64,000 nucleotides of DNA, from NCBI GenBank assembly GCA_024138015.1, contig JAMXBB010000011.1, forward strand, positions 39,464,488 through 39,528,487, in the 5' to 3' direction. Numbering within the stretch: position 1 is the first letter of the stretch; each line of letters opens with the position of its first letter. The notes beneath the pieces were generated by a model, which worked only from the letters and a program-made list of their open reading frames with translations, did not search any database and was not told the origin of the DNA. The position numbers and the translations under genes were made by a program. The stretch comes from Lumnitzera littorea (Eukaryota > Streptophyta > Magnoliopsida > Myrtales > Combretaceae). Below, piece after piece: positions 24,301 through 34,706 of this stretch.

Positions 24301-25165
24301 CTTTTATGCTTGTTTCAAGTGAGAGAAAGAGGAAGTGAAAATGAAATTGAAAGTGAGAGGAATGAAGGGAAGAGTGGCCAGTTGGGAATGTGTGTTTAAG
24401 ATGTTTTGAAATTGTTGTCTAGTAGCTTATACAAAAGTTAACAATTGCAACTATTGTTGATGTAAGCATTAAGGAGTGAATAGTAGTATGTAAGAGGAAG
24501 TGATTGATGGATGCATGGCCAACCCCTCCACCCTTCCCCACCCCCCCTCTCCTTCTTCTTGTTCAAACCAGCCATGGAGTGTCTTTTAAGGCATAGAATT
24601 GTCTTTTTTCATTTAATAAAGTTAAGCTTGTGAAATCTTGTGAAAATTTATCCATACGTAGTATAAGTGAAGGGGTGATAAGGAAAGTGTCTTATCACTA
24701 GATTTCGATAAGTTATCAATTGATAAATGATTCTAAATTTCAATTGATAAGTTATCTAAAGTGATTGGTTGGTCTACTTATTTATATATAAGGCTTAGAC
24801 ATGAAGATAAGGGCATGGTCTTATAAGAAATTGTTTTAGGATTTTCATCTTGCATTGTTTTGTAATTTATGATTTGATTCTTATAAAATTGTGAAATTTT
24901 CTAAAGTTGAATGAAATTATTCAAATTAAATTATTGATTAGTCACTTAGGGTTAAAAGTCCCTAATTGTTTTAGGGTTTAGGGTCTTAAGTGACTTTAGA
25001 GCTCACAGTTCTTCAAGCTCAGGTTTTATTGATAATTGGTTTTTGAATTGGAAAAATTTAATTTGTTTCTAAATGCAAACTTAAGTTCTTAATTTCGTTG
25101 ATCCTTGGGAATATTCGGAAAGTACTCTTAGTCAAATCATAGACTAGCTAAAAGTAGGGTTTACA
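21318..25165 (-). mobile_element. Solo LTR (3.85 kb) of a long-LTR gypsy family, with TSD ACTAT
   Basis: Ends are TATCACGACC (a mutated TG start) at 21318 and GGGTTTACA at 25165. The 5 bases ACTAT occur at 21313-21317 and again at 25166-25170, a perfect target duplication. The sequence aligns by eye with the LTR at 30617-34249 in many blocks: AGTATGCCAAACAA.., GCTTAGTGAG, the GTCATCGGGA block, and a TAACTTTTTCATT block. No gag, pol, PBS or PPT lies inside, so it is a solo LTR left by LTR-LTR recombination. Orientation (minus) is taken from the relative, where a polypurine tract is visible. Open frames inside it are not genes. Confidence 0.85.
22023..22082. repeat. AT/GTAT palindromic microsatellite
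   Basis: An (AT)n core of about 26 bases is bracketed by GTATGTAT on the left and ATACATAC on the right, making a long self-complementary tract inside the solo LTR. It probably varies in length between individuals. It has no evident function. Confidence 0.8.
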
Positions 25166-25170
25166 ACTAT

Positions 25171-26150
25171 TGTACGTTAGCCAAGTTGCATGGTTTGAGT
25201 GATGTAGTGGCCTGTCAAACTTTTCCCTTAACTTTGAGGAATGCAACTAGCATATGGTTTAAATACTTGAAACCAAACACCATTTCTTGTTTTGATGAAG
25301 TAGTAGAAGTGTTTCTTCAACACTTCCTTGTAAGCAAACTTCCTATTAAGAATTCCTCAATCCATGACACAATAAAACAAAAATTAGATGAGTTAATCAG
25401 AGACTACTTAGCTAGGTTTATGGTTGAGATGGTTCAAATCCTAGAATTGGATATGAGTGTAGCTCTCAATGCCATAATCGATGGAGTCAAACCCCATGGA
25501 GACTTTTTTAAGTCTCTTGCAAAGAACAAGCCAAAAACTTTCACTAAGTTCAAGGCTAAAGCCACCTCATACATCCGTCAAGAGGATAACATAAAGGTTT
25601 GGTGAGAGGCTAATAAAAACAAAGGGGATAGAAAAAATAACAAGAGAAAAAGTGTGAAGGATAAACTCAGCATAGATGATGATCAAAGTTCGGATGCTAA
25701 GAGAAAGAGACTAAGGATTTCGACATTTTCATCCTACACACCTGTCAATTGTCTAATTTTAGACATATTGATGGAGGTATATGGGAAAAGAGGCATTTTG
25801 CAATGGTTGGAAAAAATGAGAGGAAATCCCTCGAGGAGAAATTCCAATAAGTCTTGTGACTTCTACCATGACAAAGGTCACAACACAGATGTGTGCATTA
25901 AGCTCAAGAACGTGATTGAAGATGTGATTCAATGTGGGCATTTGCAAAAATTCCTAGCGCATGATGTAAAAAATATCGAGAGACTATCCTAGAGGAGACG
26001 TAAGGAACAGGAGAATGACACTTAGCTAACTGTGGCCGGGAGAGATGCAAGGGATGCAAATTTCAATAGAGCACCCAATGGAGTGATCAACACCATTTTC
26101 GGTGAACTTACTATTGTCCAGTCAAGCTCAAAACACCAAAAATTACGTCT
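25171..26150 (+). pseudogene. gag, second part, with zinc-knuckle-like motif
   Basis: Continues the gag core: LHGLSDVVACQTFP, a FKYLKP block, and DGVKPHGDFFKSL, in a 139-residue open stretch from 25186 to 25605. After one stop, 25654-25992 encodes the basic C-terminal part with RGNPSRRNSN and CDFYHDKGHNTDVC. The family normally has a CX2HX4HX4C knuckle here; the first histidine position holds tyrosine, so metal binding is doubtful. INTIFGEL near 26085-26110 is the usual linker before protease, but protease does not follow. A homologous gag lies on the minus strand at 42660-44108. Confidence 0.85.
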
Positions 26151-26169
26151 GTAACATCCAAGGTAAGAA

Positions 26170-26830
26170 TGTCAGGATTGATAACATTTAGTTCCGAGCA
26201 TTTTGCGAGAAGTATGGCATTTGCCTCAACTATACGTCTATAGCACACCTTCGGACAAATGGATAAGTTGAAGCCAAAAACAAGATCATCTTATAAGGCC
26301 TAAGAAGGAAAGTAGATCAAGTTAGAGGGAAATGTGATGATGAACTACCGAATGTCTTATGGGGGTATTGAACCACCTACATAATTGTGACTAGGGAGAC
26401 GCCTTTTAGGATAGCATATGGCATGGAAGTTGTGTTGCTGATTGAGTTAGATTTGCCTAATTTTCGGACACAGAACTTCGACCTAATGGTTAATTAAGTG
26501 GGATTAATGGCAAATTTGGACACCATTGATGAAATTGGAGATATTGTAAGAGCTAGGGTTGTAGCATACCAGCACAAAGTAGCAAGGTATTACAAAAAAA
26601 AAAAAAAGTGAAGCATAAGGTTTCTCAACTTGGAGATCTAGTTTGTCGAAAGATGGAAGCTATTGGTGTGTGAGTGAGTTAAGGGAAGCTTGGTGCAAAT
26701 TCGGAGGATCTTGTCAAGGTTCGGGAAGTCATTTTAGGGGGCTTATTGATTGGAAAGGTTAGATGGATCTATCATTCCTCGAGCATGGACCACCAAGAAT
26801 TTGAAATTATATTTCAATTGATTGGCCGGA
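26170..26830 (+). pseudogene. Integrase C-terminal half of the Tat-like element
   Basis: In the plus frame the sequence reads FRAFCEKYGI, a TNG-stop-VEAKNK stretch that holds the final glutamate of the DDE triad, DELPNVLWGY, TPFRIAYGMEVV, then a basic region and KLGANSEDLV. This is the second half of a gypsy integrase. At least five stops and an A14 run (about 26593-26607) interrupt it. The N-terminal zinc-binding domain and first two catalytic aspartates are absent because everything between the gag linker and this point is deleted. Confidence 0.8.
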
Positions 26831-27281
26831 TGATGTTCATCTCCACTTGTTTGTAAGGTAACAGCTTACTAGCTTGTAAGACAACAGTTTACTTTTTTAT
26901 GAGAATTGTGAGAAGTCTTATTATGTTTCTTGATATTTTTATGATTGTCGAGTTAATGAGTTATAGATTGTACGGCAAACAAATTGACCTAGGTTCTAGC
27001 CTATTTTAGTTAATGAACTACATAAATTAATCTTATAGCCAAGTAAGGTGGCTAGTCCACAACTCAAATAGCTTAGGGACAATGTTTATAAAGACGCATG
27101 AATTGGGCATGTGAAATAAAACATGCTAATGAATAAAAATGTGGGAAATAAAACACGTATATCATACATGCTAGGAAAACGCAGTGCATAAAATAAAACG
27201 TATTGGAGATAGTTATATGAAAGATATTTCATTCAACAATTACATGAGAGAACGTAATGTACAAAGAATACAAATAAAATC
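26831..27281 (+). other. Spacer between integrase and antisense ORF
   Basis: Non-coding sequence with repeated AAATAAAACA/TAAAACACG words (27110-27210). It ends with a region that would be the transcript end of the antisense ORF. No other feature seen. Confidence 0.5.
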
Positions 27282-29890
27282 CTATGGCTTACTTTCAGAG
27301 TTAGTAGAAATAATTTTTAGATCAGAGGTAAGGGATTTCTTCGAGTAAGCTTGTTTCTCGACACTTGAGGTCTCAGAGCTAGTGGATTTCTCTTTCCACT
27401 CATAGGCAATTAATTTTGATAGACGTTTTTCATCTTCACCTAGATCCTTGGCATAAGCTTCGTTATCACCATTATTAACAATCTTAGCACTTGTATCATC
27501 ATCATCATTGTCCTTATCGACACTGTTGACTATGTCATCTATGTTGGCGAAGTCAAGGCAAGAGACATCGTAATTAAGGTGAAGCTTTAGGATATCCTCT
27601 CTAGCCGTTTGGACCCCTTCCAACAACTTCTTTTATAGAATTTTCTCGTACTACCGGCTAGGAGTGACTATATTGAGTGCCTATTCAATAGAGGTTCCTT
27701 TTTTCATAGTCTCCTCCAGTTCGGCAACATGGCTTTGCAAATTCTTGTTGTTGGTCTCCAACTCTTTGATTTGCATTCTAAACCTATCTTCCTCCTAGCT
27801 CATCGTACAAAGAGTTTGGTCCAGCCCCCAACACTCTTCTTTCTTCTTCTACAACTCTTCCTTTAGGCCTTCAATCTCCTTGTATTGCTCTTCAATTTTG
27901 GCCTTTAAGTTCAAGACTTCATTAGTAGTAAGGGTATGTACCAACTTTTCGGTAGCAAGATCTTCTTAGAGCTTTCTTGCCTCCATCTTGGCTCTTATCC
28001 TTACATTTTTGGTAGTAGCAGTCTAGGCTTTGGAAGCATTATATGCATCATCGATTTTCTGCAACAATTTCATTTAATATTATAGGTACTGGAAGTGACC
28101 CGACAAAATACATAGATTGCTATCGATATTACCTTCTTGGTTTCCTTATTAACCTCATCTAAAGCAGTCAGAATGTGGTTGCTTGTTTGAAAAAGAAAAG
28201 GAATATCAATAACTGAGTAAATTTAATAGTTAAAAAGATGGATACAAATACTTACGTCATATAACTTGGTCGTGATATTACAACCACCAACCCTATCGAC
28301 ATCCTTCTTGGCAATCTCTGTCCTTTGGAAGAATAATTCCTTTCATAAAGGCTAAAGATTTTATCTTGTCACCTAGGGTCGAGTTAGTATCCAAAACATT
28401 GTAACTCTAACATGGGATGAAATATTCACTAACCTCCTTATTGGGGACGAATTTGGCACTACTGATGCCAAGAGCTTTGGATTGCATTGCCTCCTTCGTC
28501 CTTTCGTCCAAACCCTCAGACCTTTTGGTAGGTTGTTGGCCGACGAGTTCCTTTCCTAATCTCTTATCAACACTCGGCGTCGACTCCAGCACCAATGACG
28601 ATCCTTCAATAGCAGTGGCTCCTTTGGCCTCACTACGGGGTAAGGTCTTTTAGCCGCCCTTCTTCGGCTTGGTGGCAAGTTGAATACTTTCAAATGGAGG
28701 CTCTCTAAAATGAGTAACCTCGATTGATAGAGTCTTCTCACCCTCCTTCCACTTCTCGATTAGGTGGGTGGTTTTCTTTTGTGCTGGCGCCTACTTGGAT
28801 GTGTCTTCCTTTGTTGTTTTCTTCACAACTGCAAGCCAAGTGGTAGTAGTTGCGGTAGTTGCCCTCTTGTCAGCTTTTGAATTTTTGGATTTAGCCTAGG
28901 CCAGTAGCTTGGTAGGATTTACCTTGCCAACACCCATATCTGTAACATGAACAAACAAGTTAATATTAATGTAGAGGAATAGAATAAACTTACATTCTTT
29001 GTGTTGAGCAATGCTCAGTAGCAACAATTCTCCTCCGAAGTCGCGAGAACGGATTCCCCCTTGTAGCTATACTCGACATGGCGATAACTTATTAGCGTTC
29101 CTTCTTTTTTAGAAAAGATTGGCTCTTTACTTTCATAACACTGTATAATTCTCTCGGTGTCCTAGAAGAACATTTTGTTCTTCCTCCTTTCTTGAATTTT
29201 CTTTGTCGCTACTATATCATTCGACATCAATTCTATATCCTTCGTATGGATTGGCTCAGTCCATTGAGTCTAGAAGTCCAACTTTTCATCAGACACTATC
29301 GATACAAACTTATCATGCTACTTGTGGATCTTGGACTCTAACCCATCAATGAACTTATGCTCTTACCTTGCAATGGCAAAATACTATTTGTTAGGCTATC
29401 TCCTAATCGTGAAGAAATATTGAAATAGTTGAGGCGTAATCTTGACTTTGACTTCTTCACAAACTATCTCAAAAGCTGCTAGAAGCCAGTATGTATTAGG
29501 TGAGAACATACTCGGTATGACTTGGAAGTAGTTTAAGAAGCCCTTCACAAAAGCCAAGAAAGGGAAGCACAACCTAAAATCTAAATATTTTAAGTACATA
29601 TGGAATTCGTGCTCCATTGGAAAACATACCCTCTCTTCCTCTCTCGGCCTCTTCAGATTCTACGTTCCAGGAAGGTCTTGCCATTATTGGTTATATTTCG
29701 TGACAAGAACTTTCTCAGTAGAACTAGTAGTTTCATCTGGAAAGTCGTAGAAGTAAGCTATGTTGTTCTACAGATATCTTGCCGAGGATCTCCCTTCTTT
29801 GTCCTTGGGATAATTATCCACAGCAAGAGCATTTATCCAAGTGAGGTTGAAGACGAGAAAGCAAAAGAAAGTTTGAGATGCAACTAGAGA
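27282..29890 (-). pseudogene. Antisense extra ORF (aORF) of the Tat-like element
   Basis: Read on the minus strand from about 29890, an N-terminal domain at 29617-29396 (KYLDFRLCFPFLAF, then GFLNYFQVIPSMFSPNTYWL) resembles the plant 'putative gypsy-type transposon' domain (Transposase_28 family). A middle part (28950-28407) is rich in S, K, P and T. From about 28100 to 27640 the frame reads coiled-coil-like heptads (KIEEQYKEIEGLKEEL; MQIKELETNNKNLQSHVAEL). The C-terminus (27626-27282) is acidic, with DKDNDDDD. Several stops show decay. Extra antisense ORFs between integrase and the 3' LTR are known for Tat-lineage elements; their role is unknown. Confidence 0.6.
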
Positions 29891-30259
29891 AATGTATTTT
29901 GATTGTGAATAGTCCTTTAAATATGGACAACTCACCCTAGTAACTGCAAATTTGTTTCTAATGGAAATGATGTGCTGATTTTATAGTGGCATAGATTGTT
30001 AATACATGTTTCAAGATAAAAATCCGATGATTGACAACTTTTTGATAGTTATTAAGCCTGTAGCATAATGATGACTGAGGGGAAGGGTGTCATACCTTCT
30101 ACTTTTTGGTTTCTCGAATAGGCGAGAGTTTGAAAATTGTGACTTTTCGATTAAGATGTGAACCGTCTTGCTCCTACCTCACTTGGCATCTAAAGAATTG
30201 CTTTCCCCTCAACTTGTAGCGCATTATATATTACTCCCCTTATCGAGCACTCGAACATG

Positions 30260-30283
30260 GGAGTTAAGGGGCAAATGTTGATA
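30260..30283 (+). other. Polypurine tract plus 8-base 3' LTR stump
   Basis: GGGAGTTAAGGGGCAAA is the purine tract that primes plus-strand DNA synthesis. It is followed by TGTTGATA, the exact first 8 bases of the 5' LTR at 20281, and then at once by chromovirus RT sequence. The rest of the 3' LTR and the right target duplication are gone. Confidence 0.75.
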
Positions 30284-30616
30284 AAGGGGCTCATGCTTTC
30301 TCGGACATACTTTTTATCCATGAGCTCATCCACCTACTTCATAAGCTTAGCTGGCTACTCAAGATTGAACCAATATGCAGATCAGTTGGGTAAGGTAGCT
30401 CTAAGTTAGAGATCAATGTAATGCTTGATGCCTCTCATTAAAGGTAGTCCCTTCAATAGTTCATTAGAGAACAAGTCTTTAAATTCCTTAAGTTGTCTTT
30501 AGACCTCCTCAAGTAAGGTTTTAACCTCTCTTAGTTCTACCAATCGATGGACTAGGAGGAACATTACAGTCTTTTGACTTGGTTGCCTTAGCTAACTCAA
30601 CTTGAGAGATTATCAG
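30284..30616 (-). pseudogene. Chromovirus pol, upstream RT segment
   Basis: On the minus strand this reads LKEFKDLFSNELLKGLPLMR, KHYIDL, ATLPN, then VDELMDKKYVRESMSP, which is the conserved entry into gypsy RT. The next residues of the protein are found at 20280 and below. Stops are present. The upstream end is cut at 30616 by the long LTR that begins at 30617, so protease and gag of this element are not adjacent. Confidence 0.8.
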
Positions 30617-33600
30617 TGTCAAGACCCTAAAGGGGGCCTAGTAGGATTACCTAAAATTTCCATAACATGTGTGCACCCATGATATGAAAACTGTCTTGCA
30701 AGTCAGAGATTGCAAAACCCTAAATAATAAATCACTAAGATTAATTATTTTCAAGTAAATAATTTATTATAACATGACATAAGATATAATTATAAATAAC
30801 TATAGATGTTCGATATCCCACAGTTCCTCAGAACCGCAGAGAATCGGTATCACCTACCAAATAATAAAACGGGATTACTAACTTTATAAAACTGCAGGTA
30901 GAATTAAATTATATTAAATTCTAACATGTGAATATTTTCTACAAAGGGTATTTATGTATTACCTATAAAAAAATCTCAACTAATCCTAACACTAATATAC
31001 ATATCTTCATCTCGCCCTCAGCACTCGAGACTTATCCCAATCCCATCGTATGTAAACCTGTAAAAGAAAGACTATTGGAGAATAAGCTACAAGAGCTTAG
31101 TGAGCAATCCCTCATACCATACTAGCAAACAAGTTATCAAACAAATTATTACAACCATATGAATGCATGCACACGTAGTATGCCAAACAATATATGCAGT
31201 TGACCGGTATTGCATATAGTATCGGATTTTAACGCCCTCCGAGATAAGGTTTGGAGATTACACGGCACCAATCACGACCGGGCTCTAGCACCTGGGTTTT
31301 TACCCATAACTTAGAACTCCGTATTTCACAAAAACACATTTCCATTTCCAAAAATCCAATAGTTCACAAAGTCCCAGGCCTAGTGGTGAGGTGACCCCCG
31401 CAGTCCACACTCACACCCTACAGCGGTGGTCTCTAGACGTGACCCCCAGCCACCCACGGTTAGCGTCTCCGGCGCCAATAAAACCCATGAGCCAAGGGTA
31501 GGGTCTTGTTGTACCCATGCTCCTGCACGGTACTAATCAAATCATGCGGGAATCCATCCCTCCAAGGCCCTTCATTACCAACCGCGTGAAGTGACGGCCA
31601 GAATAGGTAATGCGATGCATGGAAAATGCATGACCCTTTTTATTAAAGATAAGCCAAATATAATTAGGTCAGATTATGAGGCGACCAATCAATATCAACA
31701 AACCATCCAAATCCTATAAAATCAATCATACCATCAAATCATCAATTATTGTATTTAGCAATATTTCTCACAACAATCAAGCAATATCAAGCACACACAT
31801 ATCCCGAAAACCCCATGCATCAAATTATTGATATTCAATTTAAGTGCACTAACTACAAGCACAAACAAGTATAGAGTCATCGGGAGTACTCACTTGACTA
31901 TGACGACTCCCTCTAGTCGTAATAACCGATCGGGAGATCCTCGCCCTCGTCGGGATCACCTGATCATTACGAGATATCAGAGATAATAAGTAGTTGACTT
32001 AACTAAGGGTTCTAGATATCTGTCTACCTAATTCTACTTAGATTACGATCAGCCCTTATTCGATTAAACCGAATTGCTAGTCGTACGTAACTTTTTCATT
32101 CTATTTTCAATATTTACGAATTTATAGTCGTTTTTCATCGTTTTCGGACGCACGTTCACACGGTAATGTCCGTTTTGGACGTTAAGACCCGTGTTTTATG
32201 ATATGGGCTAAATTTAGAGAAATTTTAACTATGAAAACTTAATTGCTCTTATTACTTATATTTATATCTTTTATTTATACTTAATGAGTTAGTTAACCCT
32301 TAAATCCTTATACTTAGAGGATTTTACTTTACTATTACTAATTCATGTACTTAATTAAGTATGATCCAATTTAGAAAGTGTATTAGGGTTTACTAATTTA
32401 GGATCCTAATTATGTTACTCTCTTCTTCTTTTCTTAGTTTATAATCCATGCTTATGTCATGCTTACATCATCATTTGCTTATGTCATTGCTTATGTCATC
32501 TTTTGCTTATGTCATGGCTTATGTCATCATGTGCTTACCTCATCACTCACCTCATCATTTAATTACATATGCATTACCTTATGCTTATGTCATATGTACA
32601 TGTCTTATGTACATTTGTCCTTTACTTATACTTATGTACATATGCCTTATACTTATACTTATGTACATATACCTTATACATACATATACTTATACATCTA
32701 CATATACTTATACCGTATTTATACATGTATTCATACTCATATACCTATACGGTCATATATGTATTTTTATACACAAATTCGTATGCCTTATTTACCCTCT
32801 TAAGAAACCTTCACAATTTCATTCTTCTTGTATTTTAAGGGTATATTTAACATGGCATATGTATGTATAGTTAGTAGATGTCCAAATTGAGGTTATGTAC
32901 ATAATGAAAACTTATGTATAAAGGTATTTATACATGTATATCTCTAGCATACCCTTATGTATACATACTTATAGACTTATACTCATGTCTTCCTTTCTTC
33001 TTCTTCACAATTCCTAATTCCTACACCTAAAGATGGGAAATTTGCTCCCTCTTCTTCAAGATAAAACTAAACACATAATTACTTATCTAATCTACCTAAT
33101 TAACTAACTAATGAATAACATAAACCAACATAAAGTAAGTTAAGTACATACCTTTAGATGTGTTGGATTTAAGGAGGCAAAAGGTGAAGAAATGAAAGTG
33201 AAAGGGAAGGGGAAAGCTCACGGAAATGGAGGGCAAATTTTGTTTTGTTTCTTTTGATTTGTTTTGCTTATGGAAGAAGGAGAATGGTGGGGTCTACAAG
33301 GGGAGATGCATGGACTGCAATTTAAGAGAAGAAGGAAAAAGAAATGCAAAAGGAAAAGAAAAGAAAGGAAATCATGAGAAGAAGATATTTTTTTTTTTCT
33401 TAATGAAAGAGACACTTTTGTTGACTTTTCAAAGTGTTGACTTGGTCAACATTTTGACCTTGGTCAACTCTTCTTAAGTATATGTAAATTTGTGTACATA
33501 ATGTAGTAATTAAGGAAAATTAAGGGAAAAATGAAGGAAATGAGGGGAAATAAGAAATTTAGTAAATTGGTTTGTAAAAATAGATAATGAGGTCTTCCAT

Positions 33601-34249
33601 TAGGTATTTATATCCTATATACATCATTTGGTAAGCTGCTTAATGTAATTAAGATGAAAAATAGCATTTAGGGTATTAAGGTTTACTACATTTAACCTAA
33701 TCTCCAACTATACCCTTAACTCTAAGTGAGACTATCCTAATCATATACTTAAGACATAAATGTAATCTATGATTCATTATCTTAGTTTCTAAGGGATCAT
33801 TTAAGCATTTTAAATGTTTATGCATGATTGAGGGTCATCTCTAACCTTTTACTAATGATTTGGCAAAATATAAGCATTATATTATCAATTAGGGTTTTAG
33901 GGTATATCATGGTGAATTAGTGCTTTTATATCCTTAAAGTTATGGTTTTAGGGTTCTTATTACTTTAAGGCACCATCTCTAATGTTTTTACACATTTAGG
34001 GTTTCATATATTCTTCCGCGATTAAATTTTCGATTGTCATCTTAGGGTTTTGATAAGGTTCGAGGTTTTAGGGTCTTCGTATGTAGTTAAGGATTCAATT
34101 GATGATTTAAGGTTCTTCGTATCCACTTTAGGTTTTGGATTGAGATTTTTATTGGTTTTAATTTTCATTAGCTCTTTTGAGTTCGGGAATTTATCTACAG
34201 TTTAGACGTTTGTTTCTATACTTAGAAAGCTAAATTCGCGGGGTTTACA
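30617..34249 (-). mobile_element. 3' LTR (3.63 kb) of a long-LTR gypsy element
   Basis: Ends are TGTCAAGACC at 30617 and GGGGTTTACA at 34249. On the minus strand it starts TGTAAACCCC right after a polypurine tract, the arrangement of a 3' LTR. It is the second copy of the family of the solo LTR at 21318-25165. It contains a ~500 bp CTTATGTCAT/ACTTATAC minisatellite and a TTGAC-rich stretch near 33420-33470. ATCAG (30612-30616) may be the left target duplication; I could not find the 5' LTR partner. Open frames inside (for example 33226-33477) look non-coding. Confidence 0.75.
32448..32960. repeat. Minisatellite of TTATGTCAT and ACTTATAC units
   Basis: 32448-32600 holds about ten copies of GCTTATGTCATN and close variants. 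32590-32760 shifts to CTTATACTTATGTACATA-type units of 18-20 bases, ending in TATACATAC-rich sequence; scattered related words (TATGTACATA, TTATACATG) continue to about 32960. Three overlapping long open frames here arise from the period and composition and are not genes. Confidence 0.8.
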
Positions 34250-34300
34250 TTCTTCCCCCCTTACAAAAAGTTTCGTCCCTGAAACTTGACCGAGATAACT
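34250..34300 (-). other. Polypurine tract and pol 3' end remnant
   Basis: On the minus strand: CAAGTTTCAGGGACGAAACT, then TTTTTGTAAGGGGGGAAGAA, then the LTR. This is the characteristic end-of-pol plus polypurine tract of plant chromoviruses such as the Tekay/Del type. Confidence 0.75.
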
Positions 34301-34511
34301 CCTTACTAAAACTCCTTTTATTATTCATAAGTACTTAACTTGACCAAGTTTACATAAAATCAACAAAACTCATATTAGTACTTAACTTCTACCAAGATAC
34401 ACCTTAATAACTTTATACAACATATTTTATATACATAGTCTATTCATACTGTTCACATCAAATCTTTAGAATTTTTCATAAGTCACTAGATCCCTTTTCA
34501 GTCACTCACTT
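34301..34511. other. Unassigned internal sequence of the long-LTR element
   Basis: AT-rich sequence with ACTTAACTT repeats. Pol should lie here if the element were complete, but no RT or integrase motif is visible in any frame, so the interior is deleted or too decayed to read. Confidence 0.4.
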
Positions 34512-34706
34512 CTAATAGCATTCAGTAGTAGTATGACCACGCTTGCCATAATTACTACATAATGGAGCACTCTTCCTTTTAAAGCACCATTTTACTATAT
34601 GTCCAACTTTTCTACAATAAGAAATAGTATTCACCATATATATCATAGTATCTATATATAAATTATACATGTACATATATATATATATATTAAATATTAC
34701 CCTCAT
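34512..34706 (-). pseudogene. Gag fragment with two zinc-knuckle-like motifs
   Basis: A 64-codon minus-strand frame ends with YCRKVGHIVKWC and CSNYGKRGHTTTEC. The second matches CX2CX4HX4C except that the second cysteine is tyrosine, a single TGT-to-TAT change. The first lacks its leading cysteine. Spacing and basic residues fit a retrotransposon nucleocapsid. It lies close to the polypurine tract of the long-LTR element, implying that its pol was deleted, but it could belong to another element. Confidence 0.45.

Larger units (their letters stand above)
20281..30283 (+). mobile_element. Tat-like Ty3/gypsy element inserted in chromovirus pol, internally deleted
   Basis: Order on the plus strand: 5' LTR 20281-20757, PBS, gag 20793-26150 (interrupted by a 3.85 kb solo LTR), integrase remnant about 26170-26830, antisense extra ORF 29890-27282, polypurine tract 30260-30275, and an 8-base stump of the 3' LTR (TGTTGATA at 30276-30283, identical to the first 8 bases of the 5' LTR). 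Protease, RT and RNase H are missing. Both flanks are consecutive parts of one chromovirus RT, which proves insertion. The family resembles Tat-lineage gypsy elements because of its gag type and the antisense ORF before the 3' LTR. Confidence 0.8.

Noticed and set aside
28417..28653. Plus-strand open frame opposite the antisense ORF
   Set aside because: It is the complement of the better-supported minus-strand frame; no domain is recognisable.
32448..32870. Three overlapping long open frames
   Set aside because: They are different frames of a short-period minisatellite inside an LTR.
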